Shown here in pieces: positions 10,898-20,635 of a stretch of DNA of 40,000 nucleotides. Position numbers and translations under genes: made by a program. The notes below the pieces were generated by a model. It was not told the DNA's origin, made no database searches, and saw nothing but the letters and a program-made list of their open reading frames with translations. Numbering within the stretch: position 1 is the stretch's first letter; every line of letters begins with the position of its first letter. The stretch spans positions 1 to 40,000 of the forward strand of contig JAIXMQ010000014.1 in the NCBI GenBank assembly GCA_025716855.1, given 5' to 3'. Origin of the DNA: Pilaira anomala. Its lineage: Eukaryota > Mucoromycota > Mucoromycetes > Mucorales > Mucoraceae.

Positions 10898-11824
10898 ACA
10901 TTTCAAATTTTTTACGAGAGTTAAATATAACTTTACATACAGTATCTTCCTTCTTTTACCAATAAGCATAAATATCAAAAACATGGTTAGTTAATTTTTA
11001 CTTATAGAATATTTGCGTGTACATAATAGTTATTAAAAGCTATTACATACTGTTAAAAAATTTATCCGGTTAGAATAATCGCATTGACGTGCCATTATTC
11101 ACTGGTTGGATAACATATATATATACATAAGTAGCCTTCTTTACCGGGTAGGTGTTGTGCTTATAAAAATTTAGTGGTTAGATCTTCAATTATGAGAACT
11201 TTAAATGATATAACTTTCATCATTGAAATAATATAATGTCTGAAGTAGTAGTCATGAATTCAATTTTAAAGATGTAATATATGTATTTGTCGGCTTGATT
11301 AGACATAAACATAAAAACATTTAAAGGAAAAAAAAAAATAGGTAGATTAAAATAGAGACAATGACATATGTAATGGAAAAGGGGGCTTCTTTTTTTTTTA
11401 GTTAAACGTAGTTCATAGAATACAAGAATAAACTAGAATCTAAAGATAGAATGAAGATATATATATATAAAAAAAAGCGATACACATCACTACGTGTTGA
11501 ACGTATACCGGATTTACTTTTAGTTTAGATAATAACTACAAAAACTCATCAAGTAAATCATAATATTGTTAATGTGAGACACCTGTTTTTTTCTATTCAC
11601 TGAGAAAAAGATCGAAAAGAAAGACACACATTTGTTACAATTTTTAACAACTGTTTATTTGATATAGAAAAGATATATTTGAAAAAAAAAAGTAAAAATA
11701 AATAAAGATTTGAAGGAGGTAGCTATAAATATTAATAGTTAATTCTAAGAGAAAAAAAAAAAGAGTATATATATATATAGGTATTAGAATATGTATATAA
11801 TTAGTATCTGTTGAAGCAAGGGTT
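10898..11824. other. Intergenic region between convergent genes
   Basis: About 930 bp between the 3' ends of STN1 and the permease gene. It is AT-rich with short A and AT runs (for example 11461-11478 and 11766-11780). I see no gene, tRNA or terminator-like structure beyond AT-rich polyadenylation-type sequence. A short imperfect inverted repeat (GAATAAT at 11073, ATTATTC at 11094) may be chance. Confidence 0.5.
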
Positions 11825-13644
11825 TTAGGGAGAACGACTCTTGACAGAAGGAGTCTTAATAGAAGGGCTTTTAACAATAGCAGTTTCGTCAACTACTTGA
11901 CCATTTTCGTCATTGAATGTGTTATAATCAGGTCCAACTTTTTGAATACCAAGCTGTGAAATATCATAGTTATTCTTTTCAAGATATTCACGGAATGCAG
12001 CATCTTCTTCTGCCAAACCATCGGGACCTATCTCAGGTAAGAGGAACCATGCGACAAAACTAGCAGCTACTGCGATACCACTTCCTACCAAAAACGGACC
12101 ACGGTAACCACCCATAGCTTCTTGCATAGGGATAAATGCGAGAGTACCAACAGTAGCACCCACTTTACCTACAGCAGCAGAGATACCGTAACAAGTGCCA
12201 CGAACGGCAGTTGGAAAAAGTTCCATAGAATTTAAACCCATAGTGGGTCCAGGGCCATACTCGCCTAAAGCTAAAAAGAGACCGTACATGATGATAAACA
12301 TGGGCATACAGTTTTGGGATAAAGGCTCATAGACACCACCAAGAATCATGCCCACAACACCTTGTGCAAGTAAACCATAAGCTAAAGTCTTTCTACGACC
12401 AATCTTATCAACAGAGTAAGCACCTGCTAAACAGCCAGGGAGATAGAAGGAATAAAGAAGGATATTCCAAGATACTACCTCAATTGTCGACTTACCACCA
12501 GCCACACTGTCAATAATGACAGATGAAAAAACACCGTTAGGATAAGAAATAAAATCATAAATAAACCATAAGCCTGATGTAAGTGTAAGACGGAACCAAT
12601 ATCTTTTGAAAATTAGTAAATAAGGCACTTTCTTTCTCATTGCACTTGCTTGATAGCTTTGGGAATCAGCCATCCTAAGTCGGACTACAGGAAAAAAAAA
12701 AGGGTTTAGTTATAATCACATGATTCATAATTAGGAAACGTGACAGGAAAAAAGAAAAACAATAGTCAGTTTGCATTAAAAAAATAAAAAAAAAAAGACT
12801 TTCTACTTACAATACAAAACGGACAAAGGGGGAACAATGCCGAGACCAAGTGATAGACGCCAAACAGGTTCTAAATTATCCTTAAAAATAGCAAGCAAAA
12901 TAACAGGTACAATAGCCGACACAACGTAACCGAGATCAATGACAAAATTTGTGACCTAGTATGTGAACATTATTAGTACAACCGTTACTGCTGTTCTGAA
13001 AATGTAAAATATGTAGCATTTACTTACCAGTACAAATAATCCACCACGCTTCTTGGGGTCAACCTCGTCAGCTGACTCACCTGCAGATACGGAACTACAA
13101 GGATATTCACCACCAACACCCACACCAAGTACACCTCTGGCAATTACCATCATCCAAAGTAACCCAGTTGCTGTAGTGCCATAAGAAGCAGAAGATAAAG
13201 CTGCACCAAAAATTACTAGGAAAGTGGTCGAAACAAGACCAATTTTACGACCAACACGGTCAATAACAAGACCAAAACCTATATAATTGGACTTAATAAA
13301 AAAAAAAGGGGGGGGGGGAAGCAAATGGAAAACATTTACATACCAAGTTGACCAACAATAGCACCTACAAACATTGAATACGATAACCTTGACTTCATTG
13401 TGTCATTAAAAATTTCAGGGCCGTAAATTTTACCAAGGAAAAGATTAACAAAACTAATTACACCGGATTGGTAACCATCAGAAAGAAGTGCAAATCCACT
13501 AAAGAGAATGTTGAAATAAGTTGCACCTCTTTTTTTCTTTGGAACTTCTTTGATCCTTGAAGAATTACTTGTGGTATCTGACGCTTGATCTGCTACAACC
13601 TTTGTATCAAAAATACCTTTTGGATTACTTTGTATATCAGACAT
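11825..13644 (-). CDS. GIT1: GIT1-type major facilitator permease for glycerophosphodiesters
   Basis: Four exons: 13644-13344, 13278-13028, 12955-12811 and 12684-11825 (518 aa); frame holds across all junctions. It is a 12-span MFS protein of the phosphate:H+ symporter group. Matches to yeast Git1 run the whole length: SGFALLSDGYQSGVISFVN, the MFS signature DRVGRK, ARGVLGVGVGGEYP, SAGESADEVDPKKRGG, FIYDFISYPNGVFSS and DKIGRRKTL, then AVRGTCYGISAAVGKVGATV. Git1 imports glycerophosphoinositol and glycerophosphocholine at the plasma membrane as phosphate and lipid head-group sources and is induced by phosphate limitation in yeast; substrate here is by similarity. The C-terminal tail is Ser/Lys/Pro-rich. 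Intron 1 holds a C11/T10 pyrimidine run on the coding strand. Confidence 0.87.
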
Positions 13645-16124
13645 GAATCAAATCAATTTCCCTCTTTTATGTTATAGACAAGGAAATAAATGAAAGAGAA
13701 GAAAAAAAAAAAAAAAAAAAAAAAGCAGAAAAAAAAAATTCGGATTCTGGGTTGATTCCTTTATAAGGCCTAAAGGTAAATTGTAGTCGCTCATTCAGAT
13801 TTGTGCTCCGATGCAAGTTCCCTTTTGATATTTTTCTGTGACGCCGTAATAGTCATTTTTGTTATGATTGTTTTGATCTTCGCTACGTTACAGTTGAATC
13901 TAAAGGTTCCGGTTATAATTACATAATTCATGTTTCAAGTTTTTCTATTTTTCAACATAAACTGTATGTAGATTGTTATTTTTTTTTAAGTCTCAATTAC
14001 ATTAACTTCCCATCTTGTATTACCGTATTATTCCCATTTTACACGTTTGTATAAATTATACAAAACAGGATCATGATCCACCTTGTTTTTTTAATTGGCT
14101 GTGGCTATGTATTACTTATAAAAATATCAAGAATAACTAATTACTTAATTTTTATATTAGTGTATACATTCTATTATTACTTTCTATCATGATATATCTC
14201 TTGCTCTATCTCCAAGTGTATCTCTTATTAAATAAATGTATGACAAATAGGTACATCGTTACCTAACACATGCCATTCATATTAATTTACAACAGTAGTA
14301 CTTTTTAATTGTAGTTTATCATGAATATCTTTTAAGAATACACCATGTTAATCAAAAAAAAAAAAAGTTACAATGATTATAAATCGATATTTAGGAACTT
14401 TAATTTAAAATGGTTTTCGTGATATTGATAGTTAGCAAGCAACATAACTTATAAACTTTTCATATGCCAGATATATAACTCAAGCTTTATCTGATTGCAC
14501 TTTCCCACATCAAAAATATTTGTTTAATCAATCCAGCGAGCGTTGTATGACGTAGATCTGCTATAGGTATTTTGATCAAAAATATTTGTCACTATATTTA
14601 ACAAAATATAAATTACTATAAGCTTCAGCATAGGTTTTTACTTAAAAAAGGTTGTGTTTACCTTAAGAATGGCAATTGTTACAGAGTCAATTGGATAATG
14701 TATGTAAGAGTATATTATATAATGCTTTTTGTATCTTATTTTTATTTTAAGGTTACTCAATTCAATGTCAACATTTAAATAGTCGCAATATAAGCTATTG
14801 GGTATACTTTAGTTTTTTTTTAAAAAAATCACAGCAATCGTAAAGTTAGTTGTTCAGCTCTAAGGATACATTGACCAGATGTTATAGCACTCAAATATCT
14901 GAATCAAACCATATGTTCAATGTTTATATGCAATTTAAATTAACAAAAGATCGTTGACATGTTTCAACGCATTGAGAAAAATAGAGGGTAATGTATATGT
15001 AAACATTAGCCGGTTATACTATCAAACCATTTCATCTCTTCATTTCGTAAGAAAACTGCTTGTTTTCAATCATACTACATAAAGGTACATTGATGTTGCT
15101 TGTTATAAATCTCTTAAACTTGTACTCATCTGGTAAGTTAGCTTTTCACAAGAAAAAAAAAACTTATTTTTAATGCGGCGCTGGAATACAATCGTTGACC
15201 CAATTAGCACTGAAACGATAGTGTAACCTAGACCATCTACTTTCCTGCAGAGAATGCTGGTTGAAGTAAAATTTATTGGCTGAATTGATATCTGGTCCTT
15301 GTACATATAACAATTTTCCCGCGGAATGAGTTATAACAAAATACTTGTAGACTATAAAAAATTAGTGAAAGCAATCAAAGATTTGCAAGTGTTTTAGAAT
15401 CTGTTTGCGCATCTGAAATAATTAAAAGCAAGGCCCATAAAAAGTAAACAAAATAATAGTCTTTTGATTTTCTAGATCGGGTTATATAGAGAGAAAAGTA
15501 ACACAGGATATCATAAAAAGTAATATTCTATTACCTTATAATCTATAATCCTTGCTAGATGTTTCATTCTTTTTCATTTCTAATAGGATCAAATGTACAG
15601 GTATTTAGAGAAATTTTCTTTCAAAGTGAGTATAAGCTAAAAAAAATAAAAAAAAAAAGTTCTATACTGCCAGGTGAGTTTAATATCTTAACTGGGGTAA
15701 GGACTCATCACTTCTTATTTTTGACGACACCTTTATCATTTATTAAAAATAATAAAAGGTTAAATGTATGCCAAAAACAATCATGTGTCTTATGCATGTA
15801 CTCCTGAAAAAAAGACTACTTTTTGTACAGACAACAAACAGTACCATTTAACTGTGAATACAGCACAAACTAGAAAGATAGGGTAATCACATGATTAAAA
15901 AAAATAAGTGTGCCTTAAATGTTTGATATATCTTGAGGGTTGATACACTTTCATATGTCAAAAAGAGAACGTTGAAATAATATAAACAAATAACAGAAAG
16001 AAGTCATTTGAGTCTTCATGTAATTTAAACATATATAATGGCTGTATTATCTCCTATTTTTCTCCCCTTCTCTCCCTTTACCTCCCTTCCTGCTTTTCGT
16101 CCTTATATTAATACTAACTAAATA
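13645..16124. other. 2.5-kb gene-poor intergenic region
   Basis: Lies between the divergent permease and b5-dehydrogenase genes. I see no supported gene, RNA or clear repeat. A stretch around 15165-15310 is somewhat less AT-rich and keeps a 67-codon minus-strand frame, but no family similarity is evident. Promoters of both flanking genes must be at its ends; a pyrimidine-rich stretch at about 16060-16100 precedes the downstream ATG. Confidence 0.55.
13760..13765 (-). promoter_or_regulatory. Possible TATA box of the GIT1-type gene
   Basis: On the minus strand TATAAAGG lies about 115 bp upstream of the ATG at 13644, beyond an A-rich run (13702-13740). Spacing and sequence suit a TATA box, but the region is AT-rich, so chance is possible. 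Confidence 0.3.
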
Positions 16125-18363
16125 ATGACAAAAACATTCGATATCGAAGAAGTTTCAAAGCATAAAATTGATACAGATTGGTAAATTAATACTTTTGGTC
16201 ATAAAAAAAATGTATTCTCACTTTTTATGTACACGAAAAGCTGGATTATCATTCACGGTAAAGTATATGATGTAACAGATTTTTTACAAGATCACCCTGG
16301 TAAGTAAGATGACCCTTTTTAAGCTTTCCTAAATACTTCTAAGCTCTGTTTAAATTCAGGAGGTAAAAAAGTCCTCTTGAAGGCAGCAGGAACGGATGCA
16401 TCCAAGCAATTTGACGCATTCCATAATCCAAGTGTTTTGACGAAAATGGCTGTAAAGTACGAAATTGGTCAAATAGGAACTGGAAATGATAGTGATTCAC
16501 CAGAAGAAGATATGGTAGAGGAAGAAGCTAGCAATCCGCTAATTGTCGGTGAGACATTTGGAGATATGGTTCCATTTGGGGATCCTATGTGGTATCAAGA
16601 TTGGTACAGGTAAATAAAAAAAGAATAAACAATTCCTCATTAATATATACGTAAATCTTATACTTACAGTCGACAGTCCTTTTTACAATGACTCACATCG
16701 AAAGCTTCGCAAATTTATACGTGATTTTGTCGAAAAAGAAGTTATGCCATTTTGTCATGAATGGGATGAGGCCAAAGCCATTCCAAACGACTTGTTTATT
16801 AAAACAGCTAAGGCTGGTTTTCAAGGCGCTATTGTTGGACATGTAGAACCAAACTTACTTCCATATGGTCTTCCTGCTGGTATTAAGCCTAGCGAGTGGG
16901 ACAATTTTCACGCACTAATTGTTACTGATGAAATTGCTCGCTGCGGATCTGGCGGGGTAAGTATTTTTTTTTAAAAAAAAGTTATTTCCCATCGAATTTG
17001 TATTCATATATTTAAATAGCTTCTTTGGGCATTATGTGGAGGGTTAGCTATTGGCCTTCCTCCGGTTTTACATTTTGGCTCTCAATATCTTAAAGATAAA
17101 GTTGTAAAAGATTGTTTAGCTGGTACAAAAATGATCTGTCTCGCAATTACTGAACCTTCTGGCGGTTCTGATGTTGCTAATATCCAAAGTGATGCAAAAG
17201 ATATGGGTGATCATTATTTACTTAACGGAGAAAAGAAGTGGATTACCAATGGTGTCTTTGCTGATTACTTTACAGTTGCTTGTAGAACAGGCGGTCCTGG
17301 TCTTGGTGGTATTTCATTTTTACTTGTAGAAAGATCAATGCCTGGTGTTGTAAGTTTTAATTAATACACCACCATCTACCAGAGTTATGAATAATAATAT
17401 TTTACATTTAGACAGCAAAACAAATGAAATGTAGTGGCGTTTGGGCATCAGGTTAGTAGCTTCATTTATTTTAGTCTCTGGTACATAGATTATATTTTAA
17501 CGCATATATTATCAGGCACTGCGTATGTCACTTTTGAAGATGTCAAGGTTCCTAAAGAAAACCTGATTGGTAAAGAAAATAAAGGATTCAAATATATTAT
17601 GTGGAACTTTAATAGCGAAAGACTTGGTATTGTAATTCAAGCCAATCGTTTCGCAAGAGTTTGTGTTGAAGAATCTATCAAAGTAAGTTGATTATAACCA
17701 TGATGTACAAAAATGAACAGGATCTAATAGAGCTATATTTTTCTTCCCTTCCTTAAAAGTATGCAAATAAAAGAGAAACCTTTGGCAAAAAATTAATTGA
17801 TCATCCTGTTATTCGAAACAAAATTGCACATATGATTCGCCAAGTTGAATCAACTCATGCTTGGATGGAAACATTGACGTATCAAACAACAAAGCTTCCT
17901 ATTCACTTATTGCCGTTAAGATTGGTATATTAATTTTATATTATGTAATCTTAAATAATTAATGTTCAGTTGTGTACTCAAGTTTTTTTTTTTAATGTCG
18001 ATATAGGGTGGACCAATTGCTTTGTGTAAAGCACAAGCTACTCAAACCTTTGAATTCTGCGCCCGTGAAGCTGCACAAATTTTCGGCGGTCTATCATATA
18101 CCCGCGGAGGGCAAGGAGAAAAAATTGAGAGATTGTATAGAGAAGTGCGAGGTAAAGATTATAATGATATTTATTCTTATGTCATAAGACGTTAACTTTC
18201 TTAACTTAATAGCATATGCTATTCCGGGAGGTTCTGAAGGTAAAATTAAAATATTAACATGTTAAAAGTAATGTAAACTAAGCTTAAAAATTTAGAAATT
18301 ATGTTGGATTTGGGTGTAAGACAATCTATGAAAATTGGAACATTTATGGGAGCAAAGATGTGA
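16125..18363 (+). CDS. Cytochrome b5-acyl-CoA dehydrogenase fusion with possible PTS1 (-AKM)
   Basis: Eleven exons: 16125-16180, 16241-16299, 16360-16609, 16677-16956, 17020-17349, 17412-17451, 17516-17682, 17760-17924, 18007-18151, 18213-18239 and 18296-18363 (528 aa). Residues 6-80 are a cytochrome b5 domain with both haem ligands, His37 in HPGG and His60 in AFHNP. After an acidic linker comes a full acyl-CoA dehydrogenase: FIRDFVEKEVMPF, ITEPSGGSDVANIQ, EKKWITNGVFADYFTVA, SERLGIVIQANRFARV, FEFCAREAAQIFGGLSYTRG and AYAIPGGSEEIMLDLG. It would oxidise acyl-CoA to enoyl-CoA using FAD, with the b5 domain as a possible electron acceptor. The last three residues, AKM, fit the peroxisomal PTS1 consensus. 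Exon 4 must use the AG ending at 16676; the AG seven bases earlier leads to a stop. Exon 10 is only 27 nt. Confidence 0.88.
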
Positions 18364-18680
18364 AGTAATATTGGATTTCCCACTATTTTGGGAACAGAAT
18401 TTGAAAATAATTAAAACAATTGAGAATTAGTTTTGGAAAAAAGTTTGAGAATAAAATGAGCTATTATTTTGAATATGAAAATACCTTTGCAGTAGTATTA
18501 CTCAGTATCTTGATAGTTCTTAATGATAACTAGGAAGGAAGTTTACTTCTTATGGGCCTTTTTTTCTTCAGGGTTGTCTTCGAATTTTTTTCTTTGAATA
18601 TGTCAGGACGATTTGTAGTTTTGCGTAGCTACTTCACAATTGCTACAAAATTTAAGACGGCCACCAAATCCCTATTTATG

Positions 18681-18780
18681 CTTGAGCTCCAATAAATAAG
18701 CTTGAGCTCCAACAAATATGCTTGCACTCCAAGAAACATGGTTGAACTCCAAAAAAATAAACTCGATCTCCAAACATTGT
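18681..18780. repeat. Tandem repeat, five diverged 20-bp units
   Basis: Five contiguous 20-bp units. Units 1 and 2 begin identically with CTTGAGCTCCAA; unit 3 has CTTGCACTCCAA, unit 4 GTTGAACTCCAA and unit 5 ACTCGATCTCCAA with a small shift. Divergence increases steadily rightward, as in an old tandem array. It starts about 320 bp after the stop of the b5-dehydrogenase gene. Confidence 0.8.
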
Positions 18781-19018
18781 AAATTTTTACATCTAAAAAG
18801 GTTAATTTAGTGTTTGATTGTATATGTAAAGGGTTCGCATGTCCAAAATTTTACCTTAGGAGTTTTTGGTGTCTAATTATTGAGTTTTTCTTCTATTGAT
18901 ACGGTCTAAGGTTATTGTATTCCTTAAACGTTTCCAATGCACTATTATACGTGGGTCAGATACTTGGGGTTTTGTATTCATTAAGAAGATATACCAGTTC
19001 CGGGATATAACTGACAGT

Positions 19019-19043
19019 TGTTGGAATAACCATTATTCCAACA
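19019..19043. repeat. Perfect 11-bp hairpin beginning TGTTGG and ending CCAACA
   Basis: The arms TGTTGGAATAA and TTATTCCAACA are perfectly complementary around a 3-nt loop (CCA). The outer bases TGTTGG and CCAACA are the classic edges of copia-type LTRs, and a further CCAACA ends at 19139. No matching 5-bp target duplication flanks 19019-19139, so a solo LTR is only a possibility. Confidence 0.6.
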
Positions 19044-19459
19044 TTTTTATTTTTTGTTTACAGGTTATATAATATTACTATTTAATAATAATAGATTAAT
19101 AATGTATTTTTGCCAGTGATAGCCATTCTTACCCCAACACAAGGTAGCTAAGCTTGTATTGAGACTATCACCAGTAAATATCTCTTATTCTCCATTTATT
19201 TTATTATTTGATCTTATTTTACGTCAATTTGTATATGCATTTGAATACAGAATATTTCCTTTGGTTCAAGATATTGATAGTAATATGTAATGTTTAATTT
19301 ATAGTTAACCCTGATCTAATTATGTTTATAAGTAGAGATAATACAAATAAGACATAAGTTGCTTCTTACAGACCTTTTAAAAATATGGTTATTTAGAATC
19401 ATTGTATCAATTGTCATATGAGCCGATACAAACGATGTTCTTAAAATAAAACATCTAAA

Positions 19460-20229
19460 TTATTTAAGTTTACATGATTCAAATAGCTTGACGAGCTTGT
19501 AATAAGCAAACAGATGATTCCTGGGACTTTTTTTGGCATCATAATAGATAGAGTTCTTCTTGAATTTATATGAGTTAGGATATGACGATAAGAAATCTTT
19601 TAAATAACCAAATACTTGATCATCTAAAAGATCTTTAGGTATTTTGTTAATGTCTTTAGATGATATTGCAAGTTTAACTTTCGTTATTGGATCTATTATT
19701 TTGGCCTTGATCGCGGCCTTGATTTCACCAACTGAACAATGTTTATATCCAAGCTCTGTTTTAAACTGAGTTATGCGCTCGTTTTTTCTAATCACCTTGT
19801 TTATAAACTTTCTTTTAACAAGTTACCAAATTGCTGTATAACGTTGTTGTCAAATACGGTTTCAATTTTTATAGTTTCATAAGTGGCAATTTGATGAGCA
19901 TTTGGAAGCTTAATTGGTACATATGATGAACACCCTTTATAAGTTCTCAAGTGTTTTTCGATAATTCTTCTAGACAATGTCGATTTACTACCTGCACCAC
20001 CATCCCGACGTTTATAGTCTAGAAGTGATAAAAAAAAATCTCTCTATAGAAGCTCCGTGTAGCAAATTCTTTAAGATTAAAGTCTTCGTTTGTGTTCAGC
20101 TCATGAATAAAAATATACTTTATCAAAGAAAAGGTGCATGTAACAATAATATTTACATCATACTAGCTTTTTGAGTGTATCAATATAATTAGCTTTCCAT
20201 CCTACGCCTTGAAAAGACACTTTTGCCAT
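19460..20229 (-). pseudogene. Decayed multicopy mobile-element gene (possibly N-terminal part of a TnpB/Fanzor-like protein)
   Basis: Reading leftward from an ATG at 20229 the frame begins MAKVSFQGVGWKANYIDTLK and meets a stop after 23 codons. Further on, another frame shows GGAGSKSTLSRRIIEKHLRT and IKLPNAHQIATYETIKIETV, then FDNNVIQQFGNLLKESL before a stop. The 111-codon open part (19795-19460) includes FKTELGYKHCSVGEIKAA and NSIYYDAKKSPRNHLFAYYK and ends at KLFESCKLK. Several stops and frame changes mark it as broken. The order (DNN-x-hydrophobic helix, YDAKxxPRxxLxxYxKLxxLFE) resembles the N-terminal half of abundant Mucorales proteins whose other half carries a RuvC/TnpB-like domain; that link is from memory and weak. 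No RuvC part is visible here. Confidence 0.5.
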
Positions 20230-20635
20230 GGTAAATTTGAAAAAGAGATTTTTATTTTTTAGATAAAGTAATTGATTTCCTGAAATATTATTTAACATGG
20301 AAATAATACGCTCACACTAAATATTATTATCATTTCTCAAAGTAACTTTAAAAGATTTCGTATGGGATAGATAATTTACACCTGTTTCTTTTTTCCTTTG
20401 CTTCTTGATTAAAGAGCAAATACTATGTATATTTCTACAATCGATTATTTCAGAAATAAAAAAAGCTCAAAAAATAATTCATTTCATTTAAACAAAAACT
20501 TTCAAATCAAATCCCAAAAACAGTTAGAAATCCAGTATGTATGTAAATGCGTGTGACTTTTGAATCCTAAATACTTTTTGTTACTGAAATAAATATTATA
20601 TCTCTTTTCTTATTTTTTTTTATGCTTAAATAATA

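Larger units (their letters stand above)
18364..19459. other. Intergenic region with degenerate repeats
   Basis: No gene supported. It contains the tandem 20-mers at 18681-18780, the hairpin at 19019-19043 and a looser inverted repeat GTGATAG (19116) / CTATCAC (19174). The right part lies 3' of a decayed element gene that reads leftward, so some of it may be the end of that element. Confidence 0.5.

Noticed and set aside
15103..15306. 67-codon minus-strand frame in a slightly less AT-rich patch
   Set aside because: Starts at a non-ATG codon context, has no recognisable family or splice partner, and flanking frames are closed. A decayed repeat is possible but unsupported.
19019..19139. Solo copia LTR
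   Set aside because: TGTTGG...CCAACA edges are suggestive, but no target-site duplication, primer-binding site or polypurine tract is visible; kept only as a hairpin and a question.
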